From the NCBI RefSeq assembly GCF_018449795.1, contig NZ_JAAVVE010000024.1, positions 1-59,730 of the forward strand: a DNA stretch of 59,730 nucleotides, given 5' to 3'. This DNA comes from Sphingomonas sp. dw_22 (GTDB lineage Bacteria; Pseudomonadota; Alphaproteobacteria; Sphingomonadales; Sphingomonadaceae). Under the pieces are notes generated by a model that did no database searches, was not told the DNA's origin, and worked only from the letters and a program-made list of their open reading frames with translations. Numbering within the stretch: position 1 is the first letter of the stretch; each line of letters opens with the position of its first letter. The position numbers were made by a program, and so were the translations under genes. Below, piece after piece: positions 52,289 through 59,730 of the stretch.

Positions 52289-53275
52289 ATGCGTAAATTC
52301 GCCCTGCTCGGCCTTTCGCTGCTCGCGGCCGCGCACCCTTCCGCCGCCCTCGCCTGGGGCGGGCGCGGACATGCGGTCATCGACCGCGCTGCGCTCGCCA
52401 CCCTGCCCGCGGACGGGCCGCTCTTCCTCCAGAAATATGCCGACTTCATCGCGGAGGAAGCGACGATGCCCGATAGCTGGCGTTCGTCTTCCGAGCCCTT
52501 CTCGAAGATCGACGAGGATCCCAACCACACCTGGTTCGTCGAGCGGCTGCGCTTCCTCGATCCGGTGCCGCGCTCGCGCTATGCCTTTGTGCTGGCGCTC
52601 TATCGCGAGCATCTGCGGGTCGCGAAGACCGATCCCAAGGTGGCCGAGCGGCTCAACGTCCGCTGGACCGGCACGCTGCCCTATGCGGTGATGGAAGGCT
52701 ATGGCCGCATCGTCGCGGGGATGCGCGCCCTGCGCGCCAAGGAATCGCGGGGCGAGCCGACCGCGCATATCGAGCAGGTGCTGGCCTTCGATACCGCCTG
52801 GATGGCGCACTATATCGGCGACGGCACCCAGCCCCATCATGCCAGCATCCATTGCGAAGGCTGGTTCGGCGACAATCCGAAGGGATATACGCGCAGTGGA
52901 TCGATCCACGGCAAGTTCGAGATCGGATATGTCGACGCGATAAACCTCCGGCCCTCCGACATATTGGGCCGCATCGGCGCGCCCGAGCACCAGGAAGGCG
53001 ACCTGTTCGGCGAAGTCCTGCGCTTCCTGGGCGACAGCGCGAGCGAGGTCGAGACGATCTACGACCTCGACAAGCGCGGGATATTGGCGGACCCCGCCAA
53101 TCGCGAAGGCCGCGACTTCGTCTATCACCGGACCGCAATCGGCGCGGGGATGCTGCGCGACCTGCTCTATCGCGCCTGGAAGGAGAGCGCGAAGCCCGGC
53201 GTGGGCGAGCCCCGTCCGCAAGACCCCGCCAGCCCGCATTATGATCCGGAGACGGGTTCGGCCCCGGCGCTCTGA
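52289..53275 (+). CDS. Secreted S1/P1-type nuclease
   Basis: The protein has 328 residues from ATG 52289. The signal is LLGLSLLAAAHPSAALA, and cleavage leaves a mature N-terminus beginning WGGRGH, whose Trp and His are zinc ligands in the S1/P1 family. Further ligands are visible in DEDPNHTWF and AWMAHYIGDGTQPHHAS. These three-zinc enzymes cut single-stranded DNA and RNA to 5'-nucleotides; some also act on phospholipids. Position after an STN receptor and before a PhoD phosphatase fits extracellular or periplasmic nucleic-acid breakdown. Confidence 0.87.
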   Translation: MRKFALLGLSLLAAAHPSAALAWGGRGHAVIDRAALATLPADGPLFLQKYADFIAEEATMPDSWRSSSEPFSKIDEDPNHTWFVERLRFLDPVPRSRYAFVLALYREHLRVAKTDPKVAERLNVRWTGTLPYAVMEGYGRIVAGMRALRAKESRGEPTAHIEQVLAFDTAWMAHYIGDGTQPHHASIHCEGWFGDNPKGYTRSGSIHGKFEIGYVDAINLRPSDILGRIGAPEHQEGDLFGEVLRFLGDSASEVETIYDLDKRGILADPANREGRDFVYHRTAIGAGMLRDLLYRAWKESAKPGVGEPRPQDPASPHYDPETGSAPAL

Positions 53276-53318
53276 CGCTGTCTCATCACTTTCATTCCAG
53301 CATGCGAAAGTCCCGCTC

Positions 53319-54878
53319 ATGAAAATCGATCGCCGCACCATGATGAAGGCGGGTGGAAGCCTTGCCCTGCTTACCGGCCTTGCCCCTTCCTCCGCCCTGT
53401 TCGCCCGGCCGCTAGGCGCGAATCCCTTCACGCTGGGCGTCGCCTCGGGCGATCCCTGGCCGGACGGCTTCGTGATCTGGACCCGCCTTGCGCCGCGTCC
53501 GCTCGACGAGCATGGCGGCATGCCGCAGAGCGCGGTGCCGGTGAGCTGGGAAGTCGCCGAGGATGCGGGCTTCACCCGCGTGGTGCAGAAGGGCGAGGCG
53601 CTGGCCCGGCCGGAGCTGGGCCATTCGGTGCATGTCGAAGTGAGCGGCCTCAGTCCGCATCGCCATTACTGGTATCGGTTCAACATGGCAGGCAGCGATG
53701 TGAGCCCGGTCGGCATGGCGCGCACGGCTCCGGCGGCCAATGCGGTGGTCGATCGGCTGCGCATCGGCGTAGCCGGATGCCAGCATTGGGAAGCCGGCTT
53801 CTACGATTGCTGGGGCGCGCTCGCCCGCGAGCCCGATCTCGACCTGATCTTCCATTATGGCGACTATATCTATGAAGGGCGCGGTCGCCCGGTCGGCGAG
53901 CATGTCGTCCGCCAGCATGCCGGAGACGAGATCTACAGCCTGGACGATTATCGGCGGCGCTATGCCCAGTACAAGACGGACCCCAACCTCCAGGCCGCGC
54001 ATCAGGCCTGCGCCTTTGCCGCGTCGTTCGACGATCATGAAGTCGACAACAACTGGGCCGGCGAGTTCGACCAGGACGGGACGCCGCCCGAATTCTTCCT
54101 GCTGCGCCGCATGGGCGCGATGCAGGCATGGTATGAGAACATGCCGGTGCGCCGCGCGCAGTTGCCGAGCGTGCAAGGCATCACCGCCTATCGCCGGCTC
54201 GATTTCGGCCGGCTGGTGCGCACCCATGTGCTCGACACCCGCACCTATCGCACCGACCAGCCGTGCAACGACATTGCCCGCTCCGAGCAGTGCACGCCCG
54301 AGAAGCATGACAGCCAAAGCATGATGGGCGCCGCGCAGGAAGCGTGGTTGGACCAGGGCTTGGCGAACCAGGCCTCCTGGAACCTGCTCGCGCAGCAGGT
54401 CATCGTCATGCCGCTCGATGTCCGCGCCGCCGGACAAACCAAGCCGGTCTTCGAGACGGACCTCTGGGACGGCTATCGCCCGGCGCGGGCACGGCTTGTC
54501 GACAGTATCCGCAAGCATGGCTTGACGAACGTCGTCATCGCGACCGGCGACCATCACAAGCACGGCGTCGGCACCGTGCCGGAACGGGATGGCGCGCCCG
54601 ACGGCAAGCAGGTCGCCGTCGAGTTCCTGGCAACGTCGATCTCCTCGGGCGGCAACGGCAATGGCGAGACGGGCAACGACCATGTCCTGAGGAACAACCC
54701 CAATCTCGACCTCTACACCAACCGCCGCGGATACCAGCTATTCGACATCACACCCAAGCTGTGGACCACCGACGTGAAGGTGATGGACGAGATCGAGAAG
54801 CCCGGCGGCGCCATCCGCACCCTGACGCAATATCAGGTCATGCCCGACGCCCCCCGACTCCACCGCCAGGACGCCTAG
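53319..54878 (+). CDS. PhoD-like alkaline phosphatase/phosphodiesterase, Tat-exported
   Basis: The protein has 519 residues from ATG 53319. The Tat signal is DRRTMMKAGGSLALLTGLAP. PhoD family marks: FTLGVASGDPWPDGFVIWTR, the N-terminal beta-domain, RIGVAGCQHWEAGFYDCWG, HYGDYIYEG, SFDDHEVDNNWAGE, HVLDTRTYR, and IATGDHHKHGVG near the C-terminus. These supply the Fe/Ca site of the PhoD fold. It hydrolyses phosphomonoesters and diesters in the periplasm and would take nucleotides from the upstream nuclease to nucleosides and phosphate. It lies 43 bp after the nuclease gene. Confidence 0.9.
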   Translation: MKIDRRTMMKAGGSLALLTGLAPSSALFARPLGANPFTLGVASGDPWPDGFVIWTRLAPRPLDEHGGMPQSAVPVSWEVAEDAGFTRVVQKGEALARPELGHSVHVEVSGLSPHRHYWYRFNMAGSDVSPVGMARTAPAANAVVDRLRIGVAGCQHWEAGFYDCWGALAREPDLDLIFHYGDYIYEGRGRPVGEHVVRQHAGDEIYSLDDYRRRYAQYKTDPNLQAAHQACAFAASFDDHEVDNNWAGEFDQDGTPPEFFLLRRMGAMQAWYENMPVRRAQLPSVQGITAYRRLDFGRLVRTHVLDTRTYRTDQPCNDIARSEQCTPEKHDSQSMMGAAQEAWLDQGLANQASWNLLAQQVIVMPLDVRAAGQTKPVFETDLWDGYRPARARLVDSIRKHGLTNVVIATGDHHKHGVGTVPERDGAPDGKQVAVEFLATSISSGGNGNGETGNDHVLRNNPNLDLYTNRRGYQLFDITPKLWTTDVKVMDEIEKPGGAIRTLTQYQVMPDAPRLHRQDA

Positions 54879-54919
54879 TCGGCAAGGATGAACCCGCACG
54901 ACCAAGACGGCGCGCTGCT

Positions 54920-54952
54920 CCCTCAACATGCGATTGCTCCGCCCGTTGAGGG
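54920..54952. terminator. Hairpin after the phosphatase gene
   Basis: CCCTCAAC pairs with GTTGAGGG around a 17-base loop. It lies 42 bp past the stop, with no T run; a weak terminator call. The remaining gap to 55147 shows nothing else. Confidence 0.4.
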
Positions 54953-55147
54953 GGCATGGTGAAGCGAACTGCTCAGCGAGGGCAATTTATCGCAGTTTGC
55001 GCAAAAAAGGTGGGCACAGCGGACTCGCGCCCTTTTCGCATTGGTTGTCCGCAGCAGGAGCGGCGCGGATCGACCGCGCCTGCACGCTCGGATTCACGTG
55101 GTCGATTCCAATTTGCTGTTGCGACTTATTATCGCTAGGGCGGTAGT

Positions 55148-55849
55148 ATGTTGGCGCAGAGATTCGCTGCTTTCCTGCTCACGACGGCAATCCACGTCTT
55201 CCTGGCACTGATGGTCCTCCTGGTCCCGACGACTGGGCCGATCGTTCCCGGCAATCGGGAGAGGATGGCGCTCTTCAACATCGCGCTACCCTCTTCGCCG
55301 CCCGCCGAACCGGAGACGGCGCAACCGGCCGCCGCACGGCCGAAGGCCGCAGCAGCGAAACGCGCCTCCAGCCCGGCTCCCCTTCCCCTCATGCCGGTGC
55401 CGATGCGCCCACTCGCGGCAATTGCGGCTGTGCCCGGCGATGTCCCAGGCGAGCCGGCTCTATCGGCAATGCCGCTTTCCTCCTCGGTGACGAACCAAAG
55501 CAAAGCCTCCGCCGTCACGACAACAGCCGAAAGACCGCGGGAGATCGCAGCAAGGCCGGAGCCCGACCCTTATGCCGCGATGGTCCATCACTGGATCGAA
55601 CAGCGCAAATCCTATCCCGCACGTTATGCAGCACGCGGCATCGAAGGAACGGTCATCCTCGTTTTCGAGCTGGATCGACGCGGCCGACTGCTGGCGCTGC
55701 GCGTCGCCGGCAGCAGCGGCATGCAGGAGCTCGACCAGCTGGCGCGCGCGCAGGTAAACGCAGCGGCCCCCTTCCCGCGCGCGCCACGCGACGCAAGCTG
55801 GCAAAGCCGCATGTTCACCGTGCCTATGCGGTACCGTGCTGTCAGCTGA
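55148..55849 (+). CDS. tonB: TonB energy-transducing protein
   Basis: The protein has 233 residues. It has an N-terminal membrane anchor (FLLTTAIHVFLALMVLLVP), a Pro/Ala-rich periplasmic spacer (about 45-140), and the C-terminal TonB fold with YPARYAARGIEGTVILVFEL and ELDQLARAQVNAAAPFPRAP. It passes proton-motive energy to TonB receptors. No exbB or exbD gene is present here, so those must be elsewhere. Placement between the phosphatase and the di-heme peroxidase suggests a locus-dedicated TonB for the neighbouring receptors. Confidence 0.88.
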   Translation: MLAQRFAAFLLTTAIHVFLALMVLLVPTTGPIVPGNRERMALFNIALPSSPPAEPETAQPAAARPKAAAAKRASSPAPLPLMPVPMRPLAAIAAVPGDVPGEPALSAMPLSSSVTNQSKASAVTTTAERPREIAARPEPDPYAAMVHHWIEQRKSYPARYAARGIEGTVILVFELDRRGRLLALRVAGSSGMQELDQLARAQVNAAAPFPRAPRDASWQSRMFTVPMRYRAVS

Positions 55850-55856
55850 GGGCGGC

Positions 55857-56942
55857 CTATAACGTCTCCAGGAACGCCACGAGTGCCGCACGCTCGGCGG
55901 GCGTAAGCTCCAGCGGTTTCAACAGCGCATCGCGCCGAGGCGGAGGCGCCTTGGGATCGGTGCGGGATTGGGTGCGGCGCTCCTCCACGCCGCCGGCATT
56001 GTAGAAGTTCACGATGCCGGCGAGCGTGGGGAACACGCCATTGTGCATATACGGTCCCGTGCGCCGCACGGCGCGCAGGCTGGGGGTGCGGAACCGGCCC
56101 ACATCGGCCGGATCATGCGTCACGCCATAGCGCCCCAGATCCTCCAGTTCCCGGCCGTAATAGGTGAGGCCCAGATTGTGATAGCGCCCGTCGCTCAACA
56201 ATGGTCCGCTATGGCAGTTGGCGCAGCCCGCCTTGGTGCGGAACAGGTGGAGCCCCAGCAGTTCCTGGTCGGTGAACACGGCCGGACCTTCGGCAAGCAT
56301 CCGGTCCCAGCGGCTGGCGGGCGGCCTGATGCTGCGCTCGAACGCGGCGATCGCGGTGGCTATCAACTCGCTCGATATCCGTCGCGATCCGAACACCTCG
56401 GCGAATGCCTGGCGATATGCCGAATCCCGTTTGAGCCGGCGGAGCACCACCACCGGCTTGGCGGCCATCTCGATCGGATTGCCGATCGGTCCCGCCGCCT
56501 GCTCCTCCAGGCTCCTGGCGCGGCCGTCCCAGAAGAATTCGTGCATCCAGGCGACGGTGTAGAGCGACTGGGCGTTGCGCCGACCACGCTGGCGATCATG
56601 CCCGAACGCCGTGCGCAGCCCGTCGCCGAAGCCGAGTTCGGGATTGTGGCATGAGGCGCAGGTGATCTGCCCGGATCCCGAAAGTACGGGATCGTTGAAC
56701 AGCTTTCGCCCCAGCGCCGCGAGCGCGGCGTCCTTGCCTTCGAGCTTGCGGCGCGGCGGCAACGGGCCGAGCTCCTCGAACACCGCGCCTTCGCCCAGCG
56801 CCGGCCGGGGCCATTCGCTGGGCTTGCCCGCATAGAGCCGGCGCAGGTCCACCGCCGCCGTTTCCTGGCCGCGCACGAGCACTGCGCCCACGAACAACAG
56901 GCTCGCCGCGCCCAGACCCAGGTAGCGAAGGACTTTCACCAT
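55857..56942 (-). CDS. Di-heme cytochrome c peroxidase/MauG-family protein
   Basis: The protein has 361 residues. The N-terminal segment YLGLGAASLLFVGAVLV is a signal or anchor. There are two heme c motifs, CASCH near 94 and CANCH near 237, together with KLFNDPVLSGSGQITCASCH, AWMHEFFWDGRA and the closing RTGPYMHNGVFPTLAGIVNFYN. It reduces hydrogen peroxide or acts as a MauG-like oxidase in the periplasm. It directly follows, by 3 bp, the minus-strand TonB receptor gene, so the two form an operon. A similar receptor-plus-di-heme pairing is seen in other iron- or copper-linked loci. Confidence 0.88.
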   Translation of the reverse strand: MVKVLRYLGLGAASLLFVGAVLVRGQETAAVDLRRLYAGKPSEWPRPALGEGAVFEELGPLPPRRKLEGKDAALAALGRKLFNDPVLSGSGQITCASCHNPELGFGDGLRTAFGHDRQRGRRNAQSLYTVAWMHEFFWDGRARSLEEQAAGPIGNPIEMAAKPVVVLRRLKRDSAYRQAFAEVFGSRRISSELIATAIAAFERSIRPPASRWDRMLAEGPAVFTDQELLGLHLFRTKAGCANCHSGPLLSDGRYHNLGLTYYGRELEDLGRYGVTHDPADVGRFRTPSLRAVRRTGPYMHNGVFPTLAGIVNFYNAGGVEERRTQSRTDPKAPPPRRDALLKPLELTPAERAALVAFLETL

Positions 56943-56945
56943 GGC

Positions 56946-59468
56946 TCAGTAGCGGAACTTGAGCCCGAGCCACGCGGAGCGGCCATATTGATAGGGCTCG
57001 CTCAGGCTCGCATAGCCATCGCCCGAAACGGTATCAAGCAGGTTCTCGACGCGCGCGTCCAGCGTCAGCGTGCCCAGCGCGGTGCGGATCACATCGGCCT
57101 GCACGTTGAACGCGGCATCGACATTGCCCGAATAGCGCACCCAGTCATAAACATCATAGGTCACGCCATCCACGCGCTGGTTGACGCCGGTGTCCTCGAT
57201 CCGCCGGAAGCTGCTGCGGTAATAGACGCTCAGATTGGTGCGGACCCGGTCCCGCAACCAGTTCGCCGACCAGGTCGCATTGGCGAGGAAGGGCGAGGAG
57301 AAGTCCGCGCTGCGGTTCATCTGCGCGATCTCGGCCGTCGTGCTCGGCTCGCCCTGGAAGAGGATCGGCACGGGATCGATGATGTCGTCGATGCCCTCCA
57401 TATAATCGGGATTCGTCGTCTTGGTCTTGGAATAGTTGAAGCTGAGCGAGAGCGCGTGCTTGCCGAAGCTGCGCGCCCATTCGAGCGAGACGCCGCGATA
57501 GCTGGTCTCGCCATCATTGGTCATGGTGAAGAAACGCTTGGTGGTCGTCGTGCCGTTGCCATTGTCGACGACCTGGCTCTGCATCGGCGACTGGGCGAAG
57601 GCGTTGCGGCCTTCGCGATAAATGCCCTTCAGGCGAGCCTTACCCCCCAGCAGCGACGCGCCGAGCGCGGCCGTCAGCTCGTCCGCATAAGGCGTCTTCA
57701 GGTTGGAGTTGGAATAGGTCGTGCCGTTGCTGGTCTGGTACAAGAACCAGCCCGCGTTCGAATAGAGCAGCGAACCGCCGCTCGACACGCCGTTGCGCTG
57801 ATAGATCTGCAGCGCGGGCTGCCGCTCGCGCAGCGCATAGCTCACCATGCTGGTACCGTAATAGCGGTTGGCGCCGGCACTAAGCTCCCAGCCTTCCCAA
57901 GGCAGCCGCCATGCCGCGGTGAGGCGCGGCGCGAAGACATGGTTGCCGAGGAAACTCTCATAATCATAGCGCAGCCCCCCGCGCAGCGTGACGGCGCCGA
58001 TCTCGGCCTCCGCCTCGGCCCAGGCGCCGATCGCGTCGAGATCGACATTGGCATCATAGACGCGGCTGTAATTATACTGGCCCAACGCATATTGGCCGGT
58101 CACGCAATCCAGGCTGTCCCCGTCTACGCACACGACACGCGCATCGACCACCCCACGGCTATAGGCGCGCACCTCCTCCGGCCGCCATTTGTGCGCCTGG
58201 ATGTGCGAATAGTCGAAACCACCCCGCAATTGCACCGCACCGAGCCGCGTGCCGATCGAGCCGTTCGCCCCGAAGAGCCGCTGCGTCTGGTTCAGGTCGC
58301 CGATGCCGCCCGTCGTGCAGGTGGAATTGGTGCAGAAGCCGCCGTTCGGCACGGTGGAGGCGATGTTGTACTGGACCGGCGGCGCCGTGCGGCTCGTGTC
58401 GCTATAGGCATAGGATGCGGCCAGCTTCCAATCGAGCGCGCCGTGGTGATCGACCTCCAGCTTGCCGGTGATGCCGCCGCCCTTGGAGAGGACCGTGTTA
58501 TCGATGCCCGCCGCCGCGCCGGACTCGCTCTTGTAGGGCGTGTAGACGAACTGGCCGCTCAGCTTGGTGGCAGTGTCCAGATCATAGACGCCGCGCACCA
58601 GCATATTCTCGCTGGTGCTCGAATAATCCCGTTCGGCGCTCGCATAGCGCGCATTGGCGAAATAGGTGACCTTCGCCTCGCTGCGATTATAGCCGAACAG
58701 CAGTCCGCCATCGGCCGTCACCGGCACGTCGACGGTCGCGCCATAGCGCCATTTCTCGAATTCCGGCGGCGTGGGAATCTCCGCCCCCTCAAGCGCGTCG
58801 CGCGCCGATTTGGAGAGCTTGAGATGCGTCAGATCGTCGCTGGTATGGGCAACCGTCGCGGTCGCGGAGAAGCTGCGCTTGGGATCGCGCGTCTCGATCG
58901 CCAGCGCACCGCCGGTGAAACTGCCATATTCCGCCGACACGTTCGAATCACGCACCGTCACCTTGCCGACCAGCTCGGAATCGACCCAGAGTGCCTGGCT
59001 GCTCGGTCCGGCGAGTTCCTCGCCGTTCTGCGCACTGGTATTGGTCACGTCGAGCCGCGAGCGGACATCGATGCCGTCCAGCGTGATGCGATTGTCGTAG
59101 TAGAGCCCGCCCGAGATCGCGAGGTCCGCGGGGCGCAGATCCTGGACGTTGCTGCGCGACGCGGCGGTCTGGCTGCGCTGGAACTGCGCAGTCGGCAGGA
59201 TCTTGAGCAGTTCGTTGACGTCGCCCGAGCCCGGCGTGCGCATCTCGATGTCCTGCCGCTCGATCGTGGTCGTCCCCGATTCCACGCCGCTGCCGAGCGT
59301 CACCGGCGGCTGCACCGTCTCGCCCTCGGCGACCACTTCGGGCAGCGCCTCTCCTTGCTTGCCCTGTGCCTGCGCTTCCTGGCTGGCACTCACCTGCGCA
59401 TGCGCATGTCCCACAACCAACGGCGCACTCACCACGGCAGCCAACAACATCCCCGAACGAAACTTCAC
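56946..59468 (-). CDS. TonB-dependent receptor (840 aa), Fur-like promoter
   Basis: The start is GTG 59468, chosen for GGGAGGG 6 bp upstream; the open frame reaches back to 59552 through the putative Fur site. The signal peptide is MLLAAVVSAPLVVGHAHA. The plug region includes DVNELLKILPTAQFQRSQ, NRITLDGIDVRS and NVSAEYGSFTGGALAIETRD; the barrel ends GRSAWLGLKFRY. The plug resembles iron-siderophore or metal-type receptors with a GALAIET motif. It is in an operon with the di-heme peroxidase. The palindrome at 59521-59537 suggests iron-dependent control. Confidence 0.9.
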   Translation of the reverse strand: MKFRSGMLLAAVVSAPLVVGHAHAQVSASQEAQAQGKQGEALPEVVAEGETVQPPVTLGSGVESGTTTIERQDIEMRTPGSGDVNELLKILPTAQFQRSQTAASRSNVQDLRPADLAISGGLYYDNRITLDGIDVRSRLDVTNTSAQNGEELAGPSSQALWVDSELVGKVTVRDSNVSAEYGSFTGGALAIETRDPKRSFSATATVAHTSDDLTHLKLSKSARDALEGAEIPTPPEFEKWRYGATVDVPVTADGGLLFGYNRSEAKVTYFANARYASAERDYSSTSENMLVRGVYDLDTATKLSGQFVYTPYKSESGAAAGIDNTVLSKGGGITGKLEVDHHGALDWKLAASYAYSDTSRTAPPVQYNIASTVPNGGFCTNSTCTTGGIGDLNQTQRLFGANGSIGTRLGAVQLRGGFDYSHIQAHKWRPEEVRAYSRGVVDARVVCVDGDSLDCVTGQYALGQYNYSRVYDANVDLDAIGAWAEAEAEIGAVTLRGGLRYDYESFLGNHVFAPRLTAAWRLPWEGWELSAGANRYYGTSMVSYALRERQPALQIYQRNGVSSGGSLLYSNAGWFLYQTSNGTTYSNSNLKTPYADELTAALGASLLGGKARLKGIYREGRNAFAQSPMQSQVVDNGNGTTTTKRFFTMTNDGETSYRGVSLEWARSFGKHALSLSFNYSKTKTTNPDYMEGIDDIIDPVPILFQGEPSTTAEIAQMNRSADFSSPFLANATWSANWLRDRVRTNLSVYYRSSFRRIEDTGVNQRVDGVTYDVYDWVRYSGNVDAAFNVQADVIRTALGTLTLDARVENLLDTVSGDGYASLSEPYQYGRSAWLGLKFRY

Positions 59469-59520
59469 GAACTGCCCTCCCTGCAAATCTGTGCAGGGCG
59501 TATATGCCGCCATAATGCAA

Positions 59521-59537
59521 ATGCAAATGATTCGCAT
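59521..59537. promoter_or_regulatory. Fur-box-like palindrome ATGCAAAT-G-ATTCGCAT
   Basis: The arms are 8 bp with one mismatch around a central G. It lies 53 bp upstream of the receptor start on the minus strand. The sequence TGCAAATGATTCGCA resembles Fur-type sites seen upstream of iron-regulated receptors in alphaproteobacteria and pseudomonads. Confidence 0.55.
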
Positions 59538-59730
59538 CAAAGACATTTCCACTCGCGATCGACGTCGCCATCGACTTCCTGACGCTTCAGCCCAGCCCCA
59601 CGTTCGGATGGGCGGAGCTATGGCGGGTCAGCGCACAGCCAAGACGAGCCGATTGATGCGAGACTGCCGGCACACGAGATCCCACGCCAAATCTGGTCGC
59701 GGCTGGATGAAAGCTGGAGGCACGTCAGCA
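59538..59730. other. Right edge, nothing assigned
   Basis: Short open frames run off the window on both strands (for example a plus-strand stretch reading PAHEIPRQIWSRLDESWRHV), but none has a start signal inside the window. A partial gene cannot be excluded. Confidence 0.3.

Noticed and set aside
56988..59582. Long plus-strand open frame (about 864 codons) opposite the last TonB receptor
   Set aside because: Same reason: shadow of the true minus-strand gene, which has signal peptide, plug and barrel.
1..59730. CRISPR arrays, rRNA genes or a replication origin
   Set aside because: No regularly spaced repeats, rRNA signatures or DnaA-box clusters were seen on reading both strands.

Overview
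The window is GC-rich and gene-dense. It carries four large TonB-dependent receptors, a FecI/FecR surface-signalling pair, secreted hydrolases with Sec- or Tat-like leaders, and protein sequences typical of Sphingomonadales (Alphaproteobacteria, Sphingomonas/Sphingobium/Novosphingobium type). This assignment is inferred from gene content; there is no rRNA or complete tRNA to confirm it.

Layout. (1) 1-3.3 kb: end of a carbohydrate-hydrolase cluster, with a double alpha/beta-hydrolase running in from the left edge and a GH28 polygalacturonase. (2) 3.3-7.0 kb: a worn accessory stretch holding a carboxylesterase remnant, an ArsR-SRPBCC pair, an internally deleted IS630-type element with recognisable terminal inverted repeats, two small hypothetical genes and a tRNA-3'-end-like fragment. 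(3) 7.1-35.5 kb: a catabolic island. A tight seven-gene operon (7093-14118) is built around a two-domain anthraniloyl-CoA monooxygenase/reductase plus beta-oxidation enzymes and a glutaryl-CoA dehydrogenase. It meets a MarR gene tail to tail. Divergent from that MarR gene is a second operon: an isatin-hydrolase/kynurenine-formamidase-like cyclase, a two-subunit indolepyruvate-type 2-oxoacid oxidoreductase, and a TPR-2OG oxygenase. Next come a TonB-dependent receptor, a second MarR gene, a double-CDGSH/cupin protein, two PLP enzymes, two secreted amidohydrolases, an amino-acid permease and a secreted M14-type peptidase. (4) 35.9-41.3 kb: heavy-metal efflux genes (CDF transporter, small His-rich protein, CzcB, and a CzcA with a one-base frameshift). 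(5) 41.3-42.4 kb: a scar in which a YCII gene runs into a fragment of its usual sigma-factor partner. (6) 42.4-59.5 kb: TonB-centred uptake genes, namely a TonB receptor, gamma-glutamyltransferase, FecI-FecR-FecA-like receptor followed by an S1/P1 nuclease and a PhoD phosphatase, TonB, a di-heme peroxidase and a last TonB receptor under a Fur-like palindrome.

How the genes may work together. The most interesting reading is that the 14.7-17.7 kb genes feed the 7-14 kb operon. A cyclase-family isatin hydrolase would make isatinate (2-aminophenylglyoxylate). The 2-oxoacid oxidoreductase would convert it directly to anthraniloyl-CoA, which would explain why no aryl-CoA ligase is present. The monooxygenase/reductase and beta-oxidation enzymes would then take it to glutaryl-CoA and crotonyl-CoA. 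This is inference. Intergenic palindromes of the form TTTAA-GT-TTAAA recur upstream of transcription units from 7 to 36 kb and were not noticed elsewhere in the window, which suggests one MarR-type regulon across the island. The 47-55 kb block looks like a nucleic-acid or phosphate scavenging system under FecI/FecR-type control.
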